8,834 nucleotides of DNA from Planctomycetaceae bacterium. Lineage in GTDB: Bacteria; Planctomycetota; Planctomycetia; Planctomycetales; Planctomycetaceae. This document shows, in pieces, positions 1 to 7,487 of this stretch. Each line of letters starts with the position of its first letter. The first letter of the stretch is position 1. Location: NCBI GenBank assembly GCA_029259875.1, contig JAJDEK010000279.1:1-8834 (forward strand), read 5' to 3'. The notes under the pieces are model-generated. The model ran no database searches, had not been told where the DNA came from, and saw nothing but the letters and a program-made list of their open reading frames with translations. A program made the translations under genes and the position numbers.

Positions 1-754
1 CTTGGCCGAGGCACAAAAAGGAGTGAGTTTTCAAGTTTATTCGATGTTGAATTATCATGACCGATTACTGATGGCTCAATATCCCACCGGTGAGCTTTTT
101 GAATATCGTGGTAAGGAACTGAAGCGATTAAAAGGCTGGCCACCAAAATTGCCAGGTGTATCTTCCTCTTCGCGAGAGGCTCAAACCATGGCCATTTATC
201 GGGGTAATCTGATCGTCGGGGTCTGGCCGTGGGCCGAAGTTTGGCGATACAACCTTGATGAAGAAAGCTGGCACTCAATGGGCAGGCTGTTTTCTCATCC
301 TGAACTCACCGACAAAACAACGCATCCCTACGAAGCTGAAGCCAAGAAGTTTGGATTGGTGGCCAACCATTGGGGACAACGCCTCACCGGCATGGTCCCA
401 CTAGGCAACTCGTTAATGCTTTCGACATCAACCAAAGGTACTTACCAATGGTTCGACAAATACAAATTCCTGACTGATGCCCAACGACGTGAATATGGAG
501 CCGTCGTTCAACTTCACATGCCTGGAAATTTGGCAACACAGATCAAATGGAAGAATCGCCCTATTACACTTGAGTTCGTCGTAGAAAAAAACCGAATTAC
601 CATTCGCCAGGATGGCGAAGTGTTAGCAAAAACGGAGTTTGAAGTCGATAACCCAGGTATTTTTCAGGAAGTAACAGTCAAATGGGGCCAAGGTGTTTTT
701 GGCGCTCTCAATGGAAGAGTGAATTCAAAAAGCTTTACACAATCGACGAAGTAA
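1..754 (+). CDS. C-terminal part of a propeller-like hypothetical protein (5' end outside the window)
   Basis: The reading frame is open from the left edge to a TAA at 752-754, giving about 250 visible residues. The first possible start in view is a TTG at 2-4 with no ribosome site, so the gene almost certainly begins upstream. Residues 18-40, 66-97 and about 131-150 look like blades of a beta-propeller: each has a 'Y..x-L-hydrophobic' strand followed by an aromatic or glycine turn, and the clearest motif is WPWAEVWRY at 75-83. The last 60 residues (about 190-245) alternate in a beta-rich pattern (ITIRQDGEVLAKTEF), which may be a small beta-sandwich tail. From memory, similar proteins with this WPWAEVWRY motif are common uncharacterised planctomycete proteins, often exported. 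The signal peptide region is not in view, so location cannot be judged. No catalytic motif is seen and no function is assigned. It converges on the BI-1 gene. Confidence 0.7.
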   Translation, partial: LAEAQKGVSFQVYSMLNYHDRLLMAQYPTGELFEYRGKELKRLKGWPPKLPGVSSSSREAQTMAIYRGNLIVGVWPWAEVWRYNLDEESWHSMGRLFSHPELTDKTTHPYEAEAKKFGLVANHWGQRLTGMVPLGNSLMLSTSTKGTYQWFDKYKFLTDAQRREYGAVVQLHMPGNLATQIKWKNRPITLEFVVEKNRITIRQDGEVLAKTEFEVDNPGIFQEVTVKWGQGVFGALNGRVNSKSFTQSTK

Positions 755-884
755 ACGCCTTGTAACGCCCTGCCTCACGAATTACAACTGCTCGGTAAAT
801 CTAACAAATATGAAAACAGCGAGGCAGGTGGCCACAGTCCGAGTTTCATTTGAAGCCTGACAAGTCAATACGCATCCATAAAAA

Positions 885-916
885 AAGAACAGGCGAAAAT
901 CACTTCGCCTGTTCTT
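885..916 (-). terminator. Intrinsic terminator of the BI-1 family gene, possibly bidirectional
   Basis: A perfect 13-bp stem (885-897 pairing with 904-916, arms AAGAACAGGCGAA and TTCGCCTGTTCTT) encloses a 6-base loop. Read on the minus strand, the stem is followed by a run of T residues (complement of the A run at 880-886), the classic Rho-independent layout, about 43 bases after the stop codon of the minus-strand gene. On the plus strand the stem is followed by a weaker T-rich stretch (917-930), so it may also stop transcripts from the upstream plus-strand gene. The position between two convergent genes fits a shared terminator. Confidence 0.88.
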
Positions 917-958
917 GTCTTTGATCTTTTAAGCTAAGTCTGCTCGTTACAGATTCAC

Positions 959-1693
959 TTAGTCGTTTGATGAGAACATCATGACTAGACGTAGGACATA
1001 CCAGAATAGTGTGGCAATCGCAGCAAACAATGCTAACGAAGCGGACACGTATTGATCGGTCGAGTAGTGATGTAATACGTTTGATGTATCATACAGGATG
1101 AAACCACTCATCAGGACGACCATCGCAGCGGCAAACCAGAGCCCCAGTGAGAATCCGAAAATAGCAGCACCAATGGCAATCCCGATTGCTCCAAACATGG
1201 CAATGGTTAAAAAACCACCCATGAAAGAAAAATCTGCCCCTGTCACAAACACATAGGCGGTCAGTCCGCCAAAAATACAAAGTGTAATGACCGCAGCTAT
1301 GGGAATGACTGTAGGATTGGCAAAATGAGTTGCCATGAAAAGGATGGGCACAAAGATCAACGCTTCGGCGACAATATAAAGTCCTAAACCAGCGTATTGT
1401 ACTGCTAGGGATTTGGCACTTGATGCCATAGAGCTGGCAATCCAACTGGCGCCCATGAAAGCGATTAACACCAGCCACCAGTTACCACCGATGGCTTGCA
1501 TCATGCCATTTACTAAAGTCTCACTACTAAAGAGAATGAATTCCAGCCCCATGAAGGCCATGATCGCACCAGCCAAGTGCATGTAGGTTTTGCGGATAAA
1601 AGTGGCTCGCTCGGAAGCAATTGCGTCAATGGCAAATACACCGCCACCAGCCGTTGTATCCTCTTCGTAATAATCAGGACTGTAGTTATTCAT
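959..1693 (-). CDS. Bax inhibitor-1/YccA family seven-helix membrane protein
   Basis: The protein has 244 residues when started at the ATG at 1691-1693. That start has a GGAGA Shine-Dalgarno site 9 bases upstream. A longer frame from a TTG at 1748-1750 is unlikely because it begins at the predicted transcription start. An acidic, tyrosine-rich soluble N-terminus (1-35) precedes seven hydrophobic helices at about 36-56, 71-90, 98-121, 129-150, 157-180, 183-204 and 215-240. The order and the family signature in helix 6 (FILYDTSN, Asp202) and helix 7 (LFWYVLRL) identify the BI-1/TMBIM family in the cytoplasmic membrane. Characterised relatives such as Bacillus YetJ are pH-sensitive calcium leak channels, and E. 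coli YccA modulates the FtsH protease. Asp202 matches one half of the YetJ di-aspartate latch, but the helix 7 partner position appears to be Ala225. The family call is firm; channel activity is inferred only. The gene stands alone with its own promoter and terminator. Confidence 0.92.
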   Translation of the reverse strand: MNNYSPDYYEEDTTAGGGVFAIDAIASERATFIRKTYMHLAGAIMAFMGLEFILFSSETLVNGMMQAIGGNWWLVLIAFMGASWIASSMASSAKSLAVQYAGLGLYIVAEALIFVPILFMATHFANPTVIPIAAVITLCIFGGLTAYVFVTGADFSFMGGFLTIAMFGAIGIAIGAAIFGFSLGLWFAAAMVVLMSGFILYDTSNVLHHYSTDQYVSASLALFAAIATLFWYVLRLVMMFSSND

Positions 1694-1702
1694 TAAGAGT
1701 TT

Positions 1703-1707
1703 TCTCC
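1703..1707 (-). promoter_or_regulatory. Shine-Dalgarno site of the BI-1 family gene
   Basis: GGAGA on the minus strand lies 9 bases before the ATG at 1691-1693. It decides the start in favour of the 244-residue protein over the TTG-initiated 263-residue frame. Confidence 0.75.
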
Positions 1708-1754
1708 AATTAGTGAGAACTGATGTTCCAGACGAACATTGATTGAGCAAGTTT

Positions 1755-1782
1755 ATTATATTTCATTCTGTCAACAATTCAA
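1755..1782 (-). promoter_or_regulatory. Sigma-70-like promoter of the BI-1 family gene
   Basis: On the minus strand there is a perfect -10 box TATAAT (1755-1760) and a -35-like TTGAAT (1777-1782), separated by 16 bases. The expected transcription start is near 1748, giving a leader of about 55 bases that contains the GGAGA ribosome site. The -35 box matches four of six consensus bases, so the call rests mainly on the -10 box, spacing and position. Confidence 0.55.
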
Positions 1783-1800
1783 TCTGTAGCGATTGCTGAC
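1770..1800. promoter_or_regulatory. Imperfect inverted repeat over the BI-1 promoter -35 region (possible operator)
   Basis: GTCAACAA at 1770-1777 and TTGCTGAC at 1793-1800 are inverted copies matching at 7 of 8 positions, with a 15-base spacer. The left arm touches the -35 element of the minus-strand promoter. The size and spacing would suit a dimeric DNA-binding protein, but a single imperfect repeat of this length can arise by chance. Confidence 0.25.
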
Positions 1801-1899
1801 AGGCACGCTAATTATAGGTCACAGTGCACATAATTCAAGTAGCAACAAACCCCTTTTCAATTTTCTGATCGCTTAGAGCTTTGGGGGCAGAGACCGTAC

Positions 1900-1913
1900 A
1901 AGCCCTAGGGCTT
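1900..1913. repeat. Perfect 14-bp palindrome in the BI-1/oxoprolinase intergenic region (possible operator)
   Basis: AAGCCCTAGGGCTT is its own reverse complement over all 14 bases. The flanks (ACA before, TGT after one extra T) extend the symmetry loosely. It lies about 80 bases upstream of the oxoprolinase-family start, in the intergenic region between two divergently transcribed genes, a place where a regulator could act. There is no U-run after it and no loop, so it is not a terminator. No cognate regulator gene is visible. Confidence 0.35.
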
Positions 1914-1991
1914 TGTTGTGCGTTCCTGATGGTTTTGTTATTTCATACGTAGGTTTATATCAAACCGAGTAATGAATTCTATCAAATTCAT

Positions 1992-4900
1992 GTGAAAGTT
2001 TACGAAATACTTAATGAAATGAATGATTTAAAAACAGAAAATATTCATAAAAAATGGGAATTCTGGATCGATGTGGGAGGGACGTTTACGGACTGTATCG
2101 CGCGGTCTCCAGGAAATGAATTCATCCCCTTTAAGACACTTAGTTCGGGTATTACCAAAGGTCAAATTCAACAAATCTCTAGTTCCACGACCATTGTTGA
2201 TGCTTCTCGCCGCAACGACCCGGCAGAGTTCTGGCAAGAGTATCAAATCGAATTTCTGAATGAAGAGGGACAATCCCTGCATTCAGCACAAGTGACGACC
2301 TTTGACTCCTCAAACAGCATATTAACCTTCACACCTCCCCTACCCGCTACGGTCAAAGAATCTGCCGGCTATGAACTGAGTTCAGGAGAAGAAGCCCCCC
2401 TATTGGCGATTCGGTGGATACTCAGTCTGAAAAAATCAGACACCATTCCCCAGATCAGTGTCAAGCTGGGAACCACCAGAGGCACCAATGCTCTGCTCAC
2501 CCGCAATGGAGCCCGCACCGCTTTTATCACAACCAAAGGCTTCGCTGATGTCTTGTTGATCGGTAATCAGGATCGTCCTCGTTTATTCGATTTGGTCATC
2601 CAAAAACCAGAACCCTTATTTGAAACAACTATTGAAATTGATGAACGCATTACTGCGGAAGGAACTGTGCTCTGTGAACCTGATCCAGAAACCATTCAAC
2701 AACAACTTCAAACGCTGAAATCAACGGGGGTCGAATCACTGGCAATTTGCCTGCTGCATTCGTTTGCGAATCCGGAACACGAAGAGCTGGTAGCCCGAAT
2801 CGCAGAAGAGGTCGGGTTTGACGAAATCAGCGTTTCAAGTCGCCTCTCACCACTCATCAAAATTGTTTCCCGTGGCGATACAACAGTAATGGACGCCTAT
2901 CTGAATCCGATCCTCAAAGATTACATCAGTAAACTTCGCACACCTTTGAAAAACTGTGACCTGAAGTTGATGACCTCAGCCGGCGGTCTGGTCGATGCGA
3001 CTCATTTTGTCGGAAAGGACAGTATCTTATCCGGACCTGCGGGAGGCGTGATTGGTTATTCGAATGTGGCAGAGCTAGCCGGCTTTCCGAAATCCATCGG
3101 TTTTGATATGGGGGGCACGAGCACCGATGTCTCACGCTTTGATGGCGAATACGAACGGGAATTTGAAACGCGAAAAGCGGGTGTGCGGATTGTCGCACCG
3201 ATGCTTAGCATCGAAACAGTCGCCGCCGGCGGTGGTAGTATCTGCGGCTTTGATGGAATCAAACTGCACGTTGGTCCTGCCAGCGCGGGAGCCAATCCCG
3301 GACCAGCCTGTTACGGACGAGGCGGCCCGTTGACAGTAACTGACTTGAATCTCTTTCTCGGCAAAATCATTCCCAGCCAGTTTCCGTTCGCATTGGATCA
3401 AACCGCTGTCGAACAGAGATTGACTCAGCTCTGCCAAGAAATTGCCGCTTCACCAATGGGGAAAACTTACACTCCTCTTGAACTCGCAGAAGGCTTTCTA
3501 CAAATTGCCAATGCGAACATGGTCCGCCCCATTCGCAATATCTCTGTCGCGCGCGGCTATGATCCGGCTGACTATGTGTTGGTGAGTTTCGGTGGCGCCG
3601 GCTCACAACACGCGTGTGCCATTGCCCGCGCTCTGGGAATTCGAGAACTTCTGATTCACCCCTATTCAGGAATTTTGAGTGCGTTTGGTATCGGTCAAGC
3701 AGATGTCCGACGCTTCGGCCAACAATCTGTTCTCAAAATCTGGTCAGAAGAACTGAAGCAAAAACTACAGACTAAGTTCGAACAACTTGATCAAAAAGCA
3801 AGAGCAGAAGTTCGCGGAGAAGGAATCCCAGACAAACGAATTGACGAACCGCAGCATTCACTCGAAATGCGTTATCTGGGTACTGATGCTACAATTCAAA
3901 TTCTCTGTCAAACAGGTCGAGATGAACTCGCTTTCTTTGAACAAGAACACCAGCGTCTTTACGGATACATACATCAAGAACGGGCCATTGAAGTAACCGC
4001 GCTGCGGACAGAGGTTGTCGGACGGATGGAAGAGCCAAATCTACCTGCCTCTGAAGTCGTTTCACGAGTTCCCAATCCACTGGAAACAGTGGAAACCCAT
4101 TTTCAAGGAAACACACATCAGACAGCCGTTTTTCTGCGAGATGAGCTGCGCCCCGGCGATCTGATCTCCGGCCCCGCGATCATCTGTGAAGCGATCTCGA
4201 CTGTCATTATCGACCCCGGCTTCGATGCCGAAATTTTGTCACGTGGCGAAACACTGATTCGCGAATCCACCAAGAACACAGGCACTCATGAAACCATCAG
4301 TACCGAAGCCGACCCGGTGATGCTGGAAATCTTTAACAATTTGTTTGCTTCCATCGCCGAGCAAATGGGAATCACGCTGCAGAAAACATCCATTTCCACG
4401 AACGTGAAAGAGCGGCTCGACTTTAGTTGTGCCGTCTTTTCAGCCACCGGTGACCTGGTCGTGAATGCCCCTCATATCCCCGTCCATCTGGGAGCCATGA
4501 GTGAAACCGTGAAACGAATCATTGCCGATAACCCGAATTTGGCTTACGGAGATGTGTATATTACCAACGATCCTTATCGAGGCGGTTCGCATCTGCCAGA
4601 CGTCACGGTCATCACCCCCGTCCATAATCCAGAATCAAAAAAATTGCTGTTTTTTACTGCCAGTCGTGCACATCATGCAGAGATCGGTGGGATCGTGCCC
4701 GGCAGTATGCCGCCATTTTCGAAAACACTCGCCGATGAAGGTGTGTTGATTCAAAATTTCAAACTGGTTGACCAGGGAGTTTCACGTGAAGAGGAACTTC
4801 GTTCGTTACTACAAGCAGGCAAATACCCGTCTCGCTCAGTTGAAGACAATCTGGCTGATATCTCTGCACAAGTCGCAGCTAACAATTGTGGCGTGACCTT

Positions 4901-5858
4901 ATTGAATGATTTGGTTCATCGCTATTCCATACCTGTCGTGCAAGCCTATATGCAGCATATCCAGCGCGCAGCAACGGAAAAGATGCAATTGGCCCTCGCG
5001 CAGATAGAGGACGGAGTCTATTCATTTACCGATCACTTAGATAATGGCGCTCCTTTATCAGTTCAAATTACGATTAAAGGCACAAAAGCAATTGTCGATT
5101 TCTCAGGAACGGGGCCAGTACTGGAAACGAACTTGAATGCCAACCGCGCCATAGTAAACGCAGTAGTGCTGTATGTTTTTCGCTGTTTGATCCAGGAAGA
5201 CATTCCTCTCAACAGTGGTGTATTAACACCTATTGAAATCATTCTACCGGAATGTTTTCTCAATCCTCCCGAACGGGAAACGCCCGCAGAATGCGCGGCA
5301 ATGGTGGGCGGCAATGTGGAAACCTCACAACGGACAGTCGATACACTACTTGGCGCCTTGAACAAAGCGGCCGCCAGCCAAGGTACGATGAACAACTTAA
5401 CGTTCGGCGATAACACCTTCGGTTATTATGAAACGATCTGTGGAGGTAGTGGCGCTACTGCCGAGGGAGCTGGCACTGACGCCGTACACACGCATATGAC
5501 TAATACGCGACTCACTGACGTGGAGATCATTGAACGCCGCTACCCGGTTCGCCTGCATGAATTTTCCATACGCAAAAATTCGGGAGGAGCGGGACAACAT
5601 CCAGGCGGTGATGGGATTATCCGTCGTATTGAATTTTTGAAACCATTAAAAATTTCATTGATCTCTGAACGCCGGGGGGATTATGCTCCCTTCGGTCTGG
5701 AAGGCGGTTCGGCAGGCCAGATCGGAGAAAACCTGCTGCAAAAAATAAACGAAACAAACGAGCAATCGCTGGGCGGTAAGTTTTCTCTATCAGTTGAAGC
5801 CGGTGACCTGTTAACTATTAAAACTCCCGGTGGAGGCGGTTTTGGAACACAAGCATAG
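1992..5858 (+). CDS. Fused HyuA-HyuB ATP-dependent hydantoinase/5-oxoprolinase (OPLAH type)
   Basis: This is a 1288-residue cytoplasmic-type protein with no signal peptide. The N-terminal half is HyuA-like and ATP-dependent: phosphate-1 loop DVGGTFTD at 27-34, [11 protein letters not shown] from 159, GPAGG at 348-352, phosphate-2 loop [11 protein letters not shown] at 371-381, AAGGGS at 411-416 and [16 protein letters not shown] at 427-442. The C-terminal half from about 774 is HyuB-like: [41 protein letters not shown] (852-870), [18 protein letters not shown] and the terminal TPGGGGFG. This fused order and length match eukaryotic OPLAH, which hydrolyses 5-oxo-L-proline to L-glutamate using ATP. 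N-methylhydantoinase or a carboxylase relative remains possible because the family varies in substrate. About 80 extra residues (52-131) lie between the phosphate-1 loop and LGTTRG. The GTG start has no Shine-Dalgarno site; the in-frame ATG at 2019 is an alternative that keeps every conserved motif. Confidence 0.93.
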   Translation: MKVYEILNEMNDLKTENIHKKWEFWIDVGGTFTDCIARSPGNEFIPFKTLSSGITKGQIQQISSSTTIVDASRRNDPAEFWQEYQIEFLNEEGQSLHSAQVTTFDSSNSILTFTPPLPATVKESAGYELSSGEEAPLLAIRWILSLKKSDTIPQISVKLGTTRGTNALLTRNGARTAFITTKGFADVLLIGNQDRPRLFDLVIQKPEPLFETTIEIDERITAEGTVLCEPDPETIQQQLQTLKSTGVESLAICLLHSFANPEHEELVARIAEEVGFDEISVSSRLSPLIKIVSRGDTTVMDAYLNPILKDYISKLRTPLKNCDLKLMTSAGGLVDATHFVGKDSILSGPAGGVIGYSNVAELAGFPKSIGFDMGGTSTDVSRFDGEYEREFETRKAGVRIVAPMLSIETVAAGGGSICGFDGIKLHVGPASAGANPGPACYGRGGPLTVTDLNLFLGKIIPSQFPFALDQTAVEQRLTQLCQEIAASPMGKTYTPLELAEGFLQIANANMVRPIRNISVARGYDPADYVLVSFGGAGSQHACAIARALGIRELLIHPYSGILSAFGIGQADVRRFGQQSVLKIWSEELKQKLQTKFEQLDQKARAEVRGEGIPDKRIDEPQHSLEMRYLGTDATIQILCQTGRDELAFFEQEHQRLYGYIHQERAIEVTALRTEVVGRMEEPNLPASEVVSRVPNPLETVETHFQGNTHQTAVFLRDELRPGDLISGPAIICEAISTVIIDPGFDAEILSRGETLIRESTKNTGTHETISTEADPVMLEIFNNLFASIAEQMGITLQKTSISTNVKERLDFSCAVFSATGDLVVNAPHIPVHLGAMSETVKRIIADNPNLAYGDVYITNDPYRGGSHLPDVTVITPVHNPESKKLLFFTASRAHHAEIGGIVPGSMPPFSKTLADEGVLIQNFKLVDQGVSREEELRSLLQAGKYPSRSVEDNLADISAQVAANNCGVTLLNDLVHRYSIPVVQAYMQHIQRAATEKMQLALAQIEDGVYSFTDHLDNGAPLSVQITIKGTKAIVDFSGTGPVLETNLNANRAIVNAVVLYVFRCLIQEDIPLNSGVLTPIEIILPECFLNPPERETPAECAAMVGGNVETSQRTVDTLLGALNKAAASQGTMNNLTFGDNTFGYYETICGGSGATAEGAGTDAVHTHMTNTRLTDVEIIERRYPVRLHEFSIRKNSGGAGQHPGGDGIIRRIEFLKPLKISLISERRGDYAPFGLEGGSAGQIGENLLQKINETNEQSLGGKFSLSVEAGDLLTIKTPGGGGFGTQA

Positions 5859-5940
5859 AAGTGCAATTCCGCCGCTGAACTGACAAGAGTACACAGTCCG
5901 TTGGTAATCTCATCGAAGGCATTAATCGTAGGTTCCAAAT

Positions 5941-5961
5941 ACTTGTTACTTGTTACTTGTT
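5941..5961. repeat. Three tandem copies of the heptamer ACTTGTT
   Basis: ACTTGTT occurs three times head to tail without mismatch, followed by three further T bases. It lies 83 bases after the oxoprolinase-family stop and about 168 bases before the cyclophilin start. It may be a simple slippage repeat or a set of heptamer binding sites; its role is unknown. Confidence 0.85.
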
Positions 5962-6114
5962 TTTAGCGGTTGCCAAAAGTTTAGGCGTTAATTATCGCGT
6001 TCAATATATTATTACTGGAATTAGCTTTGTGATTTTCATAGCGAGCCTGTAAGGTGTCGCATAGAGAGAATTTCAATCAGAATCACATTACTGACCGTTT
6101 ATAAATGATACAAA

Positions 6115-6120
6115 GAAGGA
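6115..6120 (+). promoter_or_regulatory. Shine-Dalgarno site that decides the cyclophilin start
   Basis: GAAGGA lies 8 bases before the GTG at 6129-6131. The earlier in-frame ATG at 6105 has this site inside its coding sequence and no ribosome site of its own, so the GTG is the better start. Confidence 0.72.
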
Positions 6121-6128
6121 AAAGCACC

Positions 6129-6665
6129 GTGTCCGAAAACCGTCGAGAAGAAGTTGATGCCGCCTTGGCCGATGTTGATTTCGACAAATTCAATTATCAG
6201 GTTGTCTTTGAAACCAACAAGGGAACGATCCGCATGGATCTTTATCCTGATCTGGCACCAGGTCACTGCCGTAACATAATCGGCCTGACAAAAATCGGGT
6301 TTTATGATGGGATTATCTTCCATCGTGTCATTCCTGATTTTGTGGTTCAAGTCGGATGCCCTCAGGGAACTGGTACAGGCGGCCCGGGATATACGATTGA
6401 TGCAGAATTCAACAATATCCCTCACGAAACGGGTGTGTTGTCAATGGCGCGAACGAATGATCCCAATTCAGCAGGTTCACAATTCTTCATTTGCCTGGGA
6501 CGTGTCCCCCACTTAGATAATCAATACACGGTGTTCGGCAAAACCTGTGATGCAGAAAGCGAAACTGTAGTATTGGAAATTGGCAATACCGATACAGATC
6601 AAGGCGATCGCCCGCTGGAAGATGTGCAAATCACTGGATCTGAGGTTGTCGTTACTGAGAAGTAG
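6129..6665 (+). CDS. Cytoplasmic cyclophilin-type peptidyl-prolyl cis-trans isomerase
   Basis: The 178-residue protein starts at a GTG and has no signal peptide, so it should act in the cytoplasm, catalysing cis-trans isomerisation of proline peptide bonds during folding. After about 20 charged residues the single cyclophilin domain runs from 22 to the end. The catalytic signature is complete: [13 protein letters not shown] at 64-76 supplies the catalytic Arg66 (human CypA Arg55) and Gln74 (Gln63), and SQFFICL at 117-123 supplies Phe120 (Phe113). The CypA Trp121 position, central to cyclosporin binding, is His128 here, and the His126 position is Tyr133, so cyclosporin affinity is probably low. 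An [14 protein letters not shown] motif carries a slightly longer loop than the common NTNGSQFF. The DUF1445 gene begins 5 bases after the stop, so the two are very likely co-transcribed. Confidence 0.95.
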   Translation: MSENRREEVDAALADVDFDKFNYQVVFETNKGTIRMDLYPDLAPGHCRNIIGLTKIGFYDGIIFHRVIPDFVVQVGCPQGTGTGGPGYTIDAEFNNIPHETGVLSMARTNDPNSAGSQFFICLGRVPHLDNQYTVFGKTCDAESETVVLEIGNTDTDQGDRPLEDVQITGSEVVVTEK

Positions 6666-6670
6666 TTGCT

Positions 6671-7468
6671 ATGAATGTAGATCGTTCTGCACTACAGACG
6701 GGTACGCAAGTGCGGCAGGTATGTCGTACTGGAGAATTCACCGGGCAAACTTCGGGACTGGCTCCCGGATTTGCTCAGGCGAATTTGGTGATTCTTCGTG
6801 AGCAGGACGCCTTTGACTTTCAAGAGTTCTGTCAACGAAATCCCAAGCCCTGTCCTTTACTGGAAGTGACCAAAGCCGGTGATCCCTGTCCTCACAAACT
6901 ATCAGAAAGTGGCGACTTGCGGACCGACCTGCCTCGCTACCGTGTCTGGAAGCAAGGGGAACTAGTAGAAGAACCCACTGAAATTAGTCATCTCTGGCAG
7001 GAGGATCTGGTTTCATTTTTGATTGGTTGTTCTTTTACATTTGAGTCAGCATTAGTCAAAGCGGGGCTGTCCGTCAGACACTTAGATCTCGGCGTGAATG
7101 TGCCCATGTATCGCACATCAATCGATTGTGAACCAGCGGGTATGTTTTCCGGTCCCCTGGTCGTTTCGATGCGCCCCTTTAAACCAGCCGACGCTATTCG
7201 CGCGATTCAAATCACGAGCCGTTTTCCTGCAGTGCATGGTGCTCCCGTACATCTGGGATTTCCGAAACAGCTTGGGATTACGAATCTCAACCAACCCGAT
7301 TTTGGTGATCCCGTACCGGTAGAACCAGAAGAACTTCCGGTGTTCTGGGCCTGTGGTGTGACGCCTCAAGCTGTGTTGATGCAAGCGAAACCAGAGTTTG
7401 CTATCACACACAGTCCCGGCTGCATGTTCGTTTCCGACGTGAAAGAGGAAGCACTAGCAGTCTCTTAG
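6671..7468 (+). CDS. DUF1445/UPF0317 family protein, D-glutamate cyclase-like putative hydro-lyase
   Basis: The 265-residue soluble protein matches the usual length of the family. The N-terminal [20 protein letters not shown] (21-40) is the typical opening. Further family landmarks are [10 protein letters not shown] (116-125), VNVPMYRTS (142-150), GPLVVSMRP (161-169), [13 protein letters not shown] (184-196), FWACGVTPQ (225-233) and ITHSPGCM (245-252). The conserved acidic, His and Cys residues in these blocks are candidates for the active site, but I cannot assign roles. A mammalian member domain (DGLUCY) converts D-glutamate to 5-oxo-D-proline, and bacterial members such as YcsI often lie beside 5-oxoprolinase genes. 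Here a fused 5-oxoprolinase-type gene lies one gene upstream. The ATG follows the cyclophilin stop by 5 bases, with a modest GAGAAG ribosome site inside the cyclophilin's last codons, suggesting one operon. The family is firm; the reaction is inferred from relatives and context. Confidence 0.9.
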   Translation: MNVDRSALQTGTQVRQVCRTGEFTGQTSGLAPGFAQANLVILREQDAFDFQEFCQRNPKPCPLLEVTKAGDPCPHKLSESGDLRTDLPRYRVWKQGELVEEPTEISHLWQEDLVSFLIGCSFTFESALVKAGLSVRHLDLGVNVPMYRTSIDCEPAGMFSGPLVVSMRPFKPADAIRAIQITSRFPAVHGAPVHLGFPKQLGITNLNQPDFGDPVPVEPEELPVFWACGVTPQAVLMQAKPEFAITHSPGCMFVSDVKEEALAVS

Positions 7469-7487
7469 CGTCTTGAGGCTTGCTGGC

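Larger units (their letters stand above)
5859..6128. other. Intergenic region between the oxoprolinase-family and cyclophilin genes
   Basis: These 270 bases hold no convincing gene. I see no strong hairpin-plus-T-run after the upstream stop, so readthrough into the cyclophilin gene cannot be excluded. The region is AT-rich in its second half and contains the triple 7-base repeat at 5941-5961. No -35/-10 pair close to consensus is evident for the cyclophilin gene. Confidence 0.6.

Noticed and set aside
769..828. Inverted repeat CCTGCCTC / GAGGCAGG after the first gene, considered as a terminator
   Set aside because: The arms are only 8 bases with a 44-base loop and no T run follows, so the hairpin at 885-916 is the better terminator.
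1089..1478. 129-residue minus-strand frame inside the BI-1 family gene
   Set aside because: It is an out-of-frame shadow of the BI-1 coding sequence with an unlikely Cys/His/Trp-rich composition and no ribosome site.
1691..1750. TTG-initiated N-terminal extension of the BI-1 family protein
   Set aside because: The TTG coincides with the predicted transcription start, has no ribosome site, and the downstream ATG has a good GGAGA at 9 bases.
1972..1995. Seven-residue open frame (MNSIKFM) whose TGA overlaps the GTG start of the oxoprolinase-family gene, resembling a coupled leader peptide
   Set aside because: It has no ribosome site, no run of regulatory codons and no attenuator hairpin; such short frames are expected by chance in AT-rich DNA.
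5063..5416. 117-residue minus-strand frame inside the HyuB half
   Set aside because: It lies antisense to strongly conserved HyuB sequence, has no recognisable domain and is explained by codon bias of the real gene.
5859..5940. Terminator directly after the oxoprolinase-family gene
   Set aside because: No stem-loop followed by T residues could be found by eye; Rho-dependent termination or readthrough remains possible.
6099..6425. 108-residue minus-strand frame opposite the cyclophilin gene
   Set aside because: It is antisense to an unmistakable cyclophilin domain, with no promoter or family match.
7469..7487. Terminator between the convergent DUF1445 and small zinc-ribbon-like genes
   Set aside because: The 19-base gap holds no stable stem and no T run on either strand.
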